Part shown: piece after piece, positions 24,805-36,781 of the stretch
Position numbering within the stretch: the first letter of the stretch is position 1
Layout of the letters: every line of letters starts with the position of its first letter
Source of the DNA: a bacterium
Lineage (GTDB): Bacteria > Myxococcota_A > Polyangia > Nannocystales > Nannocystaceae
DNA: 64,000 bases
Direction of reading: 5' to 3'
NCBI GenBank assembly: GCA_024742475.1
Contig: JANSYI010000014.1
Span: 62,001 to 126,000 of the forward strand
The notes under the pieces: model-generated
The model's database searches: none
Told to the model about the DNA's origin: nothing
What the model saw: the letters and a program-made list of their open reading frames with translations, nothing else
Translations under genes and position numbers: made by a program

Positions 24805-26602
24805 CTCGCTGCACCTCCTCGAGGGCTTCGACCTTGGCACGCAGGACCTCGAGCGCCTCGTCGCCCGCGCCGGCTCGCCCCTTCGTCGCGGCGAGTCTGA
24901 CTCGCATCGACTCGAGGGTGCCGACCAGGTCGTGCAGCCGCGCGGACCAGGTGTCGCGCTCGTGCATGAGCGCGTAATCCTCGTCGTCGGGGTTTTGCAG
25001 GTCCGCATCGCCGAGCTGGGCATCGATAGCGTCGAGGCGACCCGTAGCGACCAGCGCCTGATCGATCGCAGCGCCGATCTCGTCGTCGAGCGTGCCATCG
25101 GCCCCGGTCGCTTCGCGGAGCGCCATGACGCGAGCGACCACGCCGCGGAGCGCTTCGCGGTGACGCTTCGACTGCATGCCGGCGCCGGCCGTCGCGACCG
25201 CGTCCATGCGCTTCGTGACCGCTGCTGGAAGCGCGGCCTGTCCGCGCGTGCGCTTGGCCTTGGCCCGGAGCGTACGCGCGGCGACGATGCCCGGGGCGAC
25301 GAGCAACGCCACGGGCAGCAGCAAGAGCAACCAGGGCGTCTGGGCGATGCTCGAATACACACCCGCCATCGACGTAGCGACGATTCCCGCCACGCGGCCC
25401 GCCATGACGCGCGCCTTCTTCCTCGCCTCTGGGAGCGCCGTCACGCCGCCGTTGGCCAGCTTTGCCTGCAACCCCAGCTGTTCGAGCGCGGCGACCAGCT
25501 GCCCACCGCCGGCCTCGTCGACGCCGCCGAGCAGGGCAAACGGCAGCCGCGGGATGCTCTTCTCGAGCCCCTTGACGTCGATGCCCAACGTCGCGTTGTC
25601 GCGCAGCCATGCCACGAGCGTGGTCCGATGCTTCGAGTCGAACTTGCCGGCGATCTCGCCGGGGCCCGTCACGAACACGGTGTACTCCCCGTCGCTGAGT
25701 CGAGGCACGGGTGCCTGACAGGAGAGACAGATCCTCAGAGCATCGACCAAGGGCGCGCCACAGTGCGCGCAGCGTCCCAAGTCCATCGCCGACGCCGCGG
25801 TGGCGATCGCCGTCTCCCCGCGTTGAATCCCCTCGAGGACCTCGACCAGGCCGGACGCGCTCTGAATCCGCTCCGCCGGTGCCTTCTCGAGCAGCTCGCC
25901 GATCACCGCTTGCAGCGACGCGTCGACCCCAGGCATGGCGGGCACGGGAGCCACGCGATGTTGCTCGAGCACTCCAAACGACGTCGCGCCGGTGAACGGT
26001 GGGTGCCCCGTGGCGAGCTCGAACAGGATGCAGCCGAGACCATAGAGGTCCGACCGAGCATCGACCGCAAGCGGGTCGATGGACTCGGGCGCCATGTAGT
26101 CGGGCGTCCCGAGTACCGTCATTGCACTGCGATCGACCCCCGCGAGGGACGACGCCCGCGCCATGCCAAAGTCGGCGATCTTGGGGGTGTCCCCTGGGGC
26201 CAACAGGATGTTTGCGGGCTTGAGGTCACGGTGGATCACGCCAGCGTCATGGGCCGCGACGAGGCCGCGCGCGACGCCCAGCCCCAGCGCCACGACCCGG
26301 TCAGCCTTCAGTGGGGCATCCGTCGCGATCACGTGTTGCAGGGTCGGGCCTTCGACCAGCTCCATGAGGAGCACGTCGCGGCCGCCGACCTCGACGCGGC
26401 CGTACACACGAACGACGTTGACGTGGTCCACCCCGCGGACGACCTCGGCCTCGCGTGCAAAGCGTGCCGCGGCGTCGGCCTCCGCCGAGCGAGAGGCATG
26501 CAGCACCTTGCCCGCAAACGCCTCTCCGGCGTCGTTCTCGAGCCGATAGACGGTCGCCACAGCCCCGGCTCCGAGCTCGCCAGAGATTCGCAGGCCTCGC
26601 AC
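24797..26602 (-). CDS. Hanks-type Ser/Thr kinase with zinc ribbon and membrane anchor
   Basis: I chose the GTG at 26602, which starts directly before the Gly-rich loop (VRGLRISGELGAGAVATVY). The frame is open 294 nt further back, but that stretch only overlaps the upstream gene. The 601-aa protein has a complete kinase domain (1-265): Lys 32, HRDLKPAN (124-131), DFG (144-146), GTPDYMAPE. A zinc ribbon follows (Cys 278, 281, 292, 295), then an alpha/beta domain (~305-385), a TM hairpin (~403-445) and a charged helical tail. The domain order equals that of the pseudokinase encoded immediately downstream with an 8-nt overlap. Substrates are unknown. Confidence 0.92.
   Translation of the reverse strand: MRGLRISGELGAGAVATVYRLENDAGEAFAGKVLHASRSAEADAAARFAREAEVVRGVDHVNVVRVYGRVEVGGRDVLLMELVEGPTLQHVIATDAPLKADRVVALGLGVARGLVAAHDAGVIHRDLKPANILLAPGDTPKIADFGMARASSLAGVDRSAMTVLGTPDYMAPESIDPLAVDARSDLYGLGCILFELATGHPPFTGATSFGVLEQHRVAPVPAMPGVDASLQAVIGELLEKAPAERIQSASGLVEVLEGIQRGETAIATAASAMDLGRCAHCGAPLVDALRICLSCQAPVPRLSDGEYTVFVTGPGEIAGKFDSKHRTTLVAWLRDNATLGIDVKGLEKSIPRLPFALLGGVDEAGGGQLVAALEQLGLQAKLANGGVTALPEARKKARVMAGRVAGIVATSMAGVYSSIAQTPWLLLLLPVALLVAPGIVAARTLRAKAKRTRGQAALPAAVTKRMDAVATAGAGMQSKRHREALRGVVARVMALREATGADGTLDDEIGAAIDQALVATGRLDAIDAQLGDADLQNPDDEDYALMHERDTWSARLHDLVGTLESMRVRLAATKGRAGAGDEALEVLRAKVEALEEVQRDD
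24813..24820 (-). promoter_or_regulatory. strong ribosome binding site of the pseudokinase gene
   Basis: GAGGAGGT lies 8 nt before ATG 24804, inside the last codons of the upstream kinase gene. It fixes the pseudokinase start and supports coupled translation of the pair. Confidence 0.8.
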
Positions 26603-26654
26603 GTGGCGAGGATAACCTGGAGCATGGCGGAGTATTCCACGGGTAGCGCTGCTC

Positions 26655-29618
<2,964 letters not shown>

Positions 29619-29679
29619 GACCCATGGTCCCGTGGCGACGCGGCGAGTGCAACGGTCGGTCTCCGGCTACCATGCCTGC

Positions 29680-30135
29680 ATGGCCACGCCGATCCCACCA
29701 GGACCCCGCTTGCGCCCCTACCTCGCCTGCAGCGACGCCAGAGCGGCGATCCAGTTCTACCAAGACGTGTTCGGCATGGAGGTCGAGACCGTGCTGACGA
29801 TGCCCGACGGCAAAGTCGGTCATGCGGAGCTCGGGCTGCCCAACCTTTGGCTCTACCTCTCCGACGAGTTCGTCGACATGGGCATCCGAAGCCCCAGCAG
29901 CCTCGGCGGAACCGCCGTCAGCCTCGCGATCTACGTCGAGGACGTCGACGCGGTCATCGCGACCGCGCTCGAAGCCGGCGCAACGCAGGAGCGAGAGACG
30001 AAGGACGAGTTCTTCGGTGACCGCGTCGGCGTCATCATCGACCCGTTCGGGCACCGATGGTTCGTGCACACGCAGATCGAAGAGGTGGGGACCGCGGAGA
30101 TGGAGCGCAGGTTCGCCGAGATGATGAACGGCTAG
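29680..30135 (+). CDS. VOC (glyoxalase/PhnB-like) family protein
   Basis: The start at ATG 29680 gives a 151-aa protein beginning just before the family core. It is one vicinal-oxygen-chelate unit pair of PhnB type: LACSDARAAIQFYQDVFGME, GHAELGLPNLWLYLSDE, YVEDVDAVIATALEAGA, VGVIIDPFGHRWFVHTQ. Such proteins bind a divalent metal or act as small-molecule binding or resistance proteins; the substrate is unknown. An upstream in-frame ATG would overlap the divergent kinase gene and is unlikely. The stop overlaps that of the convergent Uma2 gene through a shared CTAG (30132-30135). Confidence 0.85.
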   Translation: MATPIPPGPRLRPYLACSDARAAIQFYQDVFGMEVETVLTMPDGKVGHAELGLPNLWLYLSDEFVDMGIRSPSSLGGTAVSLAIYVEDVDAVIATALEAGATQERETKDEFFGDRVGVIIDPFGHRWFVHTQIEEVGTAEMERRFAEMMNG

Positions 30136-30701
30136 CCCGGCTCGGCGCCCGCGTAGAGGTCGTCTACGTTCAGCGTCGCGGACACGGACGAGAGGTGCAC
30201 GTCGTCGCCCGCCCCGTGGCGAGCCTCGGTCCAACCACTCGACCCCCGGGTGAACACGACGACGTCCTTGGTGCCCTGGGACACGAGCACGTACTGCTGC
30301 AAGCTGCCCAGGGTCTTGTAGTGGTCGAACTTTTCCCCGCGGTCATACTCCGCCGTGCTGTCGCTGAGCACTTCGACCACGAGGGTTGGATTCGTGACGG
30401 CCTGCGGGTCGTCCTCGTCGACCCGAGGCTCACCGCAGACGATGGTGACGTCGGGGTACGTCGCGAGCCCGGTGCCCGGGATGCGAACGCGGAGATCGGA
30501 CGAGTGCGCACGACAAGGGCCGCGCATGAGCTGGCCGTAGATGAGCCCGACGACGGCAGCGGCCAGCGCAGCATGCTCCCGGCTTCCTCCTGCCATCGCG
30601 AAGATCTGCCCATCGAGAAACTCGTGTTTCACGTTGCTCGCGGCCTCGAGCGCCCGATATTGCGCGTACGTATAGCGAACGCGATGCGCCGAGGTGACCA
30701 C
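30132..30701 (-). CDS. Uma2-family (DUF820) putative endonuclease
   Basis: The 189-aa protein fits the Uma2/DUF820 family of PD-(D/E)XK nuclease-like proteins: TYAQYRALEAASNVKHEFLDG, HAALAAAVVGLI, YPDVTIVCGEP, LVVEVLSDSTAEYDRGEKFD, YVLVSQGTKDVVVFTRGSSG. The likely catalytic residues are Glu in KHEFLDG, Asp in PDVTIV, and Glu plus a following Lys in VEVLS...RGEKF. Members are abundant in cyanobacteria and myxobacteria, often near mobile DNA, but biochemical roles are poorly known. No transposase or partner lies next to it. It starts at GTG 30701 and is probably a single-gene unit. Confidence 0.85.
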   Translation of the reverse strand: MVTSAHRVRYTYAQYRALEAASNVKHEFLDGQIFAMAGGSREHAALAAAVVGLIYGQLMRGPCRAHSSDLRVRIPGTGLATYPDVTIVCGEPRVDEDDPQAVTNPTLVVEVLSDSTAEYDRGEKFDHYKTLGSLQQYVLVSQGTKDVVVFTRGSSGWTEARHGAGDDVHLSSVSATLNVDDLYAGAEPG

Positions 30702-30779
30702 CGAGAGAAGTATGGCACACGCGCCGACGACGGGGTGAGCAACGACGACGTCGCTTTCGGCCTCGACGACTGAGGCTCT

Positions 30780-31223
30780 CTAGATCGGCTCGACGGAGCA
30801 CGCGCCTTCGTCGGCTCCGCCGGCGATCTCCACCTCGTCGCCGTCATCGTCGCGCAGCGTGTACACCTCGCCCTCCTCGACCGGGATCGTGCACGTCGCC
30901 GTGGCGTCGCCGCAGTCCGCCGAGCAGCTGTCGCCCTCCGACTCGATCGTCGCCGACGCGGTGAGAAGCATGATTCCCTCGACCTCGGAGACCCCGCACT
31001 CCGAGGATACGAGCGTGTCGCAAGAGCTCAGGCACGTGTCGACGACGACGGAGACCTCCAAGCTCGGACCATCTGGGCCGGAGCCAGGCTCGACACAGAA
31101 ACTCCGAACGCCGCTGACCTCACTCGTCTGCACCTCCCCAGGCTCACCTTCCGCTTCACAGCCTGCGACGAGGAGACACAGCCCAAGCGAGCAGAGGAGG
31201 GAAGACATGGTGTAGCGAGTCAT
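30780..31223 (-). CDS. small Cys-rich lipoprotein
   Basis: The start at ATG 31223 gives a lipoprotein signal (MTRYTMSSLLCSLGLCLLVA, lipobox VAGC). The mature part of the 147-aa protein is acidic and has eight or more Cys, including VVDTCLSSCDTLVSSECG and DSCSADCGDATATC, so it is probably disulphide-stabilised outside the cytoplasm. The upstream extension of the open frame is basic and not signal-like. I recognise no family. It is divergent from uvrB, with a 160-bp intergenic region. Confidence 0.7.
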   Translation of the reverse strand: MTRYTMSSLLCSLGLCLLVAGCEAEGEPGEVQTSEVSGVRSFCVEPGSGPDGPSLEVSVVVDTCLSSCDTLVSSECGVSEVEGIMLLTASATIESEGDSCSADCGDATATCTIPVEEGEVYTLRDDDGDEVEIAGGADEGACSVEPI

Positions 31224-31384
31224 GCCCCGGTAGTGCCAGCCGCCGGCGGAACGATCAGCCCCACGCTCGAATTTCGCCCCGGCCTGCTGGCGCCGCGTTC
31301 GCCGCGAGTATCCTGACACCCCTCTGTCACCAGAGAGTCCCCCACCCCGAGCGGCGGCTCCTCGGGCGCCGTATCCTCCCGTCC

Positions 31385-33526
31385 ATGCCCGTGCGCGATC
31401 GCCTCGCCGCCCCCGCGTCCGTCGACCCGTCGATCGACGACTGGGACGCGAACCTCGTCGAGCTGCCCGCCCCGCTCGAGAGGCCCTTCGAGCTCGTCTC
31501 CGAGTTCCAGCCCGCCGGCGGGCAGCCCCACGCCATCGAAAAGCTCGTTCAGGGCCTCGAGGCCGGAGAGGCGTACCAGCAGCTGCTCGGCATCACCGGC
31601 AGCGGCAAGACCTTCACCATCGCCAACGTCATCGAGAAGGTGCAGCGCCCCACGCTGGTGCTCGCCCACAACAAGACGCTGGCCGCCCAGCTCTACTCGG
31701 AGTTCTGCTCGCTCTTCCCAAACAACGCCGTCGAGTACTTCGTCAGCTACTACGACTACTACCAACCCGAGGCCTACGTCGCGAGCACCGACACGTACAT
31801 CGAGAAGGACTCGACCATCAACGAGCAGATCGACCGCATGCGCCACGCGGCCACGTACTCGCTGCTCAGCCGCCGCGACGTGCTCATCGTGGCCAGCGTC
31901 TCTTGCATCTACGGCATCGGTGCCGCCGAAGCGTACCTGGGGATGGTCGCGCAGATCAGCGTGGGCGACGAACTCGACCGCGACCAGCTGCTGCGCCGCC
32001 TCGTGCAGATGCAATACGAGCGCAACGACATCGACTTTCACCGCGGCACCTTTCGGGTGCGCGGCGACGTGGTCGAGGTTTTCCCCGCCTACGAAGACGA
32101 CACCGCCATCCGCATCGAGTTCTTCGGTGACGATGTCGAAGCCATCCGCGAGATCGATCCGCTGCGCGGTCAGCCCAAGCAGAGCCTGCCTCAGATCACC
32201 CTCTTCCCGGCCAGCCACTACGTCACACCCGGTGCTCGGCTGCGCAAGGCGATCTCCGGCATTCAAGACGAGCTGCAGGTCACGCTTCAGGCCCTGCGCC
32301 AGAGCGAAAAGCTGCTCGAAGCCCAGCGCCTCGAGCAGCGCACCATGTTCGACATCGAGATGATGCAGGAGATGGGCAGATGCGCCGGTATCGAGAACTA
32401 CTCTCGCCACCTCACCGGCAGGAAGCCCGGGCAGGCGCCGCCCACCCTCATCGACTACTTCCCCGACGACTTCCTCATGGTCGTCGACGAGTCCCACCAG
32501 ACGATCTCTCAGGTCTCCGCCATGTACCGCGGAGACAGGAGCCGCAAGGAGACTCTCGTCAGCCACGGGTTTCGCCTGCCCAGCGCCATGGACAACCGAC
32601 CGCTCAAGTTCGAGGAGTGGGAGGAGCGCATCGGCCAAGCCGTGTTCATGAGCGCGACGCCGGGCAACTACGAGCTCGAGAAGACCGGAGGCGCCGTCAT
32701 CGAGCAGATCATCCGCCCGACCGGGCTGCTCGACCCTCCCATCGAGGTTCGACCGATTCAGGGGCAGATCGACGACCTGCTCGACGAGATCAAGGTGCGC
32801 GTCGACAAGAGCGAGCGCGTGCTGGTCACCACCCTGACCAAACGCATGGCCGAAGATCTCACCGAGTACTACGCGGACCTCGGCGTTCGGGTTCGCTACC
32901 TGCACTCCGACATCGACACCCTCGAGCGCATCGAGCTGATCCGCGCCCTGCGTCAGGGCGACTACGACGTGCTCGTCGGCATCAACCTCCTGCGCGAAGG
33001 CCTCGACATCCCCGAGGTCAGCCTCGTGGCCATCCTCGACGCCGACAAGGAGGGTTTCCTTCGCTCGGCGCGAAGCCTCATTCAGACCGTCGGTCGCGCG
33101 GCTCGCAACGCGGAGGGACGCGTCATCATGTACGCCGACCGCATCACCGACAGCATGCAGGAGACCATCTCCGAGACCGACCGCCGCCGGGCCGTGCAAG
33201 AGGAGTACAACCGCGAGCACGGCATCGTCCCACGCAGCGTCAAACGCTCGATCTCTCGTGTGGCCAACGAGAAGTCCGAGATGACGCCGCCGCCGAGCAA
33301 GGGGCGCGGCAAAGGGCGCGGCAAGAAGAAGGACGCCGACGTCATCCCCGTCGGTGTCGGGGAGATCCGCGACACCGACCTGCTGCCCAGCGAGATCGAG
33401 GGCCGCATCGCCGAGCTTCGCCAGGAGATGCAGAGCCTCGCCAAGGACCTGCGCTACGAAGAAGCGGCCCGCGTCCGCGACCGCATCCACGTCCTCGAAG
33501 CCCGCCAGCTCGAGTTCGGCACGTGA
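31385..33526 (+). CDS. uvrB: excinuclease ABC subunit B
   Basis: UvrB verifies DNA damage and loads UvrC in nucleotide excision repair. The 713-aa protein has Walker A GITGSGKT (69-76), the damage-clamping beta-hairpin region FVSYYDYYQPEAYV (about 118-131), the DESH box (VVDESHQTIS) and helicase motifs VLVTTLTKRMAEDLTEYY, GINLLREGLDIPEV and QTVGRAARN. The C-terminal UVR domain (about 670-707, IAELRQEMQSLAKDLRYEEA) binds UvrC. A Gly/Lys-rich linker of about 30 residues before the UVR domain makes it a little longer than the usual ~670 aa. No LexA box was identified upstream. It is probably monocistronic. Confidence 0.97.
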   Translation: MPVRDRLAAPASVDPSIDDWDANLVELPAPLERPFELVSEFQPAGGQPHAIEKLVQGLEAGEAYQQLLGITGSGKTFTIANVIEKVQRPTLVLAHNKTLAAQLYSEFCSLFPNNAVEYFVSYYDYYQPEAYVASTDTYIEKDSTINEQIDRMRHAATYSLLSRRDVLIVASVSCIYGIGAAEAYLGMVAQISVGDELDRDQLLRRLVQMQYERNDIDFHRGTFRVRGDVVEVFPAYEDDTAIRIEFFGDDVEAIREIDPLRGQPKQSLPQITLFPASHYVTPGARLRKAISGIQDELQVTLQALRQSEKLLEAQRLEQRTMFDIEMMQEMGRCAGIENYSRHLTGRKPGQAPPTLIDYFPDDFLMVVDESHQTISQVSAMYRGDRSRKETLVSHGFRLPSAMDNRPLKFEEWEERIGQAVFMSATPGNYELEKTGGAVIEQIIRPTGLLDPPIEVRPIQGQIDDLLDEIKVRVDKSERVLVTTLTKRMAEDLTEYYADLGVRVRYLHSDIDTLERIELIRALRQGDYDVLVGINLLREGLDIPEVSLVAILDADKEGFLRSARSLIQTVGRAARNAEGRVIMYADRITDSMQETISETDRRRAVQEEYNREHGIVPRSVKRSISRVANEKSEMTPPPSKGRGKGRGKKKDADVIPVGVGEIRDTDLLPSEIEGRIAELRQEMQSLAKDLRYEEAARVRDRIHVLEARQLEFGT

Positions 33527-33566
33527 ACCCGCGGCCGCGCAGAACGTGGCACTATCCGCCTCGGCG

Positions 33567-33983
33567 ATGGCGAACGATCTGAACCAGGCCCCGGACGGCG
33601 CCGACGACGACGGGATGAGCCGTCGTCACCACGAGCGCAGCTACATGTTCGAGCTGGGGCAGAGGGTTCGCTCGCTTCGAGAGGAGCGCGGCCTCACGCA
33701 GAACGCGTTGGCGCGCGCAGCCGGCATCGCCACCGACATGGTCTCGCGACTCGAGAACGGGCACTACAGCAGCCCCGGGCTTCGCACCCTGCTGCGCATC
33801 GCCGACGGGATGGGCATCTCGGTGGGCGCCATGCTTCCCGAAGCGCACGAGGTCAGCCAGACCACCCCCGAGGGCGTCGCGCGAGCGAAGCTCAGCACCC
33901 TGGTGCATCGAGCCCGCCTCGAAGACCTCGAGCTGCTCGGCGACCTCGCCTATGCGGTCGTGCACCGGCGCCGGCCCCAATGA
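33567..33983 (+). CDS. XRE-family transcriptional regulator
   Basis: The start at ATG 33567 follows uvrB by 40 bp. The 138-aa protein has a Cro/C1-type helix-turn-helix at about 27-82: LGQRVRSLREERGLTQNALA, then AAGIATDMVSRLENGHYSSP, then LRTLLRIADGMGISVGAML. The C-terminal 50 residues are helical and may dimerise or bind a partner. It has no sensor domain. The targets are unknown. Its position behind uvrB may be chance or may put it on the same transcript. Confidence 0.88.
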   Translation: MANDLNQAPDGADDDGMSRRHHERSYMFELGQRVRSLREERGLTQNALARAAGIATDMVSRLENGHYSSPGLRTLLRIADGMGISVGAMLPEAHEVSQTTPEGVARAKLSTLVHRARLEDLELLGDLAYAVVHRRRPQ

Positions 33984-33987
33984 GAAA

Positions 33988-34013
33988 CGGCAGCCAGGTT
34001 GCCCGGGCTGCCG
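33988..34013 (-). terminator. intrinsic terminator of the minus-strand Pro/Glu-rich protein gene
   Basis: A perfect 8-bp inverted repeat (CGGCAGCC/GGCTGCCG, ten-base loop) lies in the 51-bp gap between convergent genes. Read on the minus strand it is followed by TTTCTC, so it fits a terminator for the gene ending at 34035. It may also block transcription from the plus strand. Confidence 0.65.
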
Positions 34014-34034
34014 TCGGCACCGTGCGCGTACGGG

Positions 34035-34787
<753 letters not shown>

Positions 34788-34960
34788 GGGAACGGGGAGC
34801 CTCGGCCAGAAGCTGGTGGCGGAGTATCGTACGCGGCCCTTGGGTTCACAAGGGGTTCGGCACGCAGCTGTCACACGCCTGGGATGAGTCCTCGAGCTGT
34901 GACCGCGCACACCGCGCAGAGAAAGCGAATGCCCCGTTGGCCCGTTAGACTGTCGTGCCC

Positions 34961-35473
34961 ATGCCGATGCTCGCCGACATCGAGGATCCGCCCCGCTCGC
35001 GGCTTCCCGGGATGCTCTTGGGGCTCGCGCTCGCCTCCCCCGTCGTCGCCGTCTTCGCGATCTGGGTGATCCCCACGTTCGTCGGCACGATCCTCTCGGG
35101 TGCAAGCGACCTGGACGAACGGCTCCGGGCCACCGACCGGTACATGCGGGAGCTGTGCGCCGGGCAGATCGACACCGCGCGCGACGAGGGTCTGTGCGGC
35201 TGCGTCTGGAGCGTGGAGTTCCCCAGCCTCGACTGCCGCCCCCATTTCAACGCGTGGGCGGCCGACCTGCAGCAGTCACGCTGTGACGATGGCTTGCGCG
35301 AAGACTCCCTGTCGTACTGCACCTGCGTCGACGCCATCGTCGACAAGATGAATGCCGCGGGAGACGAGCCCGCGCAGCGCCGCTCGGCGGCCAACAACTA
35401 CGAGAACTGCGAGGCGCTCGGCGACGCCAAGGAGCTGCCCGCTCCCGCCGAGCTCGCGCCTCCCTACGAGTGA
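34961..35473 (+). CDS. single-pass membrane protein with Cys-rich domain
   Basis: From ATG 34961 the product is 170 aa, with one TM helix (about 16-42, GMLLGLALASPVVAVFAIWV). The extracytoplasmic domain of about 125 residues contains conserved-looking Cys (LCAGQ, LCGCVW, DCRPHF, RCDDG, YCTCVD, NCEALG). The pairs LCGC and CTC suggest disulphides or metal binding. GTG 34955 and ATG 34967 are other possible starts. I recognise no family. Its end overlaps the convergent trmB gene by 10 bp. Confidence 0.7.
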   Translation: MPMLADIEDPPRSRLPGMLLGLALASPVVAVFAIWVIPTFVGTILSGASDLDERLRATDRYMRELCAGQIDTARDEGLCGCVWSVEFPSLDCRPHFNAWAADLQQSRCDDGLREDSLSYCTCVDAIVDKMNAAGDEPAQRRSAANNYENCEALGDAKELPAPAELAPPYE

Positions 35474-36114
35474 GGCGGGTCGAACCGGTAGCGGATCCGC
35501 CAGGGCCGCTGCCCTCGCTTGATGGTGGTGTCTTCGCGCTTGGACGCCGCGGGATACGGGTTTCCGCGCCAGAAGCTCCACTCGCCTGCCAAGTTGGTGA
35601 ACCCCAGCGCGCCGACCTCGGGGGCCTCGAGCTCGCTGAGAGCTTCGAGCGCGACCTCGTAGACGTCGGACGCGAAGTGCAGCTCGCCACCGGGTCGAAG
35701 CTGCGTCGCCATCACTCTGCACAGCTCGAGCTTCACCACGCGCCGCTTGTGGTGGCGGTTCTTGAACCAGGGGTCGGGGTACAGGATGTGAAACCGGTCG
35801 ACGCTGCGTGGCGCGAAAACGCGATCGAGGTCGACGTCGAGGTTCACGTAGCCGAAGGCGAGGTTGCGGATGCCCGCCTCGGCGACCTTGCGGCAGTTGG
35901 CCTCCACGACCTTCTCGCGGATCTCGAGCCCGACGACGAACCGCTCGGGGTGCGCCTGCGCGAGCTGAAAGCTGAACTGCGCATCAGCGCACCCCAGCTC
36001 GACGTCCACGGGAGCGTCCGGCCCAAGGTGGGACGGTCGGTCAACGGGCACAGCCCGCGGGGTCGTGTACTTGAGCGCAAGCGGATTGACGTGTTGTCGA
36101 ACGCGGCGGCCCAT
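35464..36114 (-). CDS. trmB: tRNA (guanine-N7-)-methyltransferase
   Basis: TrmB methylates N7 of G46 in the tRNA variable loop using S-adenosylmethionine. The 216-aa product (start ATG 36114) has the Rossmann motif I VDVELGCADAQFSFQLA, motif II VGLEIREKVVEANCRK, and the diagnostic PDPWFKNRHHKRR (normally PDPWPKxRHxKRR), then RLRPGGELHFASD-type motif V. The longer upstream reading adds an unconserved basic segment overlapping the divergent gene, so the internal ATG is preferred. The Phe for Pro change in PDPWFK is tolerated in known members. It lies divergently next to the histidine-phosphotransferase gene. Confidence 0.93.
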   Translation of the reverse strand: MGRRVRQHVNPLALKYTTPRAVPVDRPSHLGPDAPVDVELGCADAQFSFQLAQAHPERFVVGLEIREKVVEANCRKVAEAGIRNLAFGYVNLDVDLDRVFAPRSVDRFHILYPDPWFKNRHHKRRVVKLELCRVMATQLRPGGELHFASDVYEVALEALSELEAPEVGALGFTNLAGEWSFWRGNPYPAASKREDTTIKRGQRPWRIRYRFDPPHS

Positions 36115-36172
36115 TGTGGAAGCGCGACCATACACGCTGGTTTGACCGAGGGGGGCCCGATAGAGTCGAGGC

Positions 36173-36781
36173 GTGAACGGGGATGTCGCTGCTCGTAAGG
36201 CCGCTGCGGAGCGGAACGCATTGCTCAGCCTGGCAGCGATTCTGACGCACGACCTCAGCAACCCGCTGCAGTCCCTGACGGTGCTCTGCGAGCTTGCGAT
36301 CGAAGACGATGAGCCGGGCGAGGGTCCGCGTCGCGCACAGCAGTCCCTGCAGGCCGCGGAGCGCATGCGGGATCTCCTCCACGCCTACTCTGCCCTCGTC
36401 CGTTCGGCAGACCGACCCACCAAGGTCGGGGCGGCGCTCGAGCGGACCGCCGCGATGTTTGCTCGTCGCTGCGAGCGGCACCGCATCGCGCTTGCGACGG
36501 GGGTCGAGCGAGACTTCGAAGGGCCGCCGTCGACGGGCCTGGGGCTCGTCTCCCTGTTCCTCGCCATGATTCGCACCGCCGAGGCTGGCAAGGGCCCCTT
36601 CGAGGCGCGCATCGTCGTCGACGGCCCGACGCTCACCGTGACGCTCACCGACGCCGAGGGTTCGCGTTGCGCATGGCCAGCCGAGGTCGTGGAGTCGGTC
36701 GACGACATCTGCGGAGATGAGGGTGTCGCCTCCGCCGACGATGGCACGGTCACGCTGCGCATGGAGTCGCCGGTCCGATGA
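36173..36781 (+). CDS. ChpT-like histidine phosphotransferase (DHp plus degenerate ATPase)
   Basis: This 202-aa soluble protein has a kinase dimerisation domain with the H-box AAILTHDLSNPLQSL (His 26) and a second helix (AERMRDLLHAYSALVRSA), followed by an alpha/beta domain (about 85-200). That domain lacks the N, G1, F and G2 ATP-binding boxes. This is the plan of ChpT and Spo0B, which relay phosphate between response regulators rather than autophosphorylating. Its TGA overlaps the ATG of the REC-PAS-kinase gene by 4 nt, so the two are translationally coupled and probably work together. A decayed kinase is the other possibility. The start is a GTG. Confidence 0.7.
   Translation: MNGDVAARKAAAERNALLSLAAILTHDLSNPLQSLTVLCELAIEDDEPGEGPRRAQQSLQAAERMRDLLHAYSALVRSADRPTKVGAALERTAAMFARRCERHRIALATGVERDFEGPPSTGLGLVSLFLAMIRTAEAGKGPFEARIVVDGPTLTVTLTDAEGSRCAWPAEVVESVDDICGDEGVASADDGTVTLRMESPVR

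Noticed and set aside
31220..33490. Minus-strand open frame of 756 codons
   Set aside because: It lies fully opposite uvrB, which has all expected motifs.
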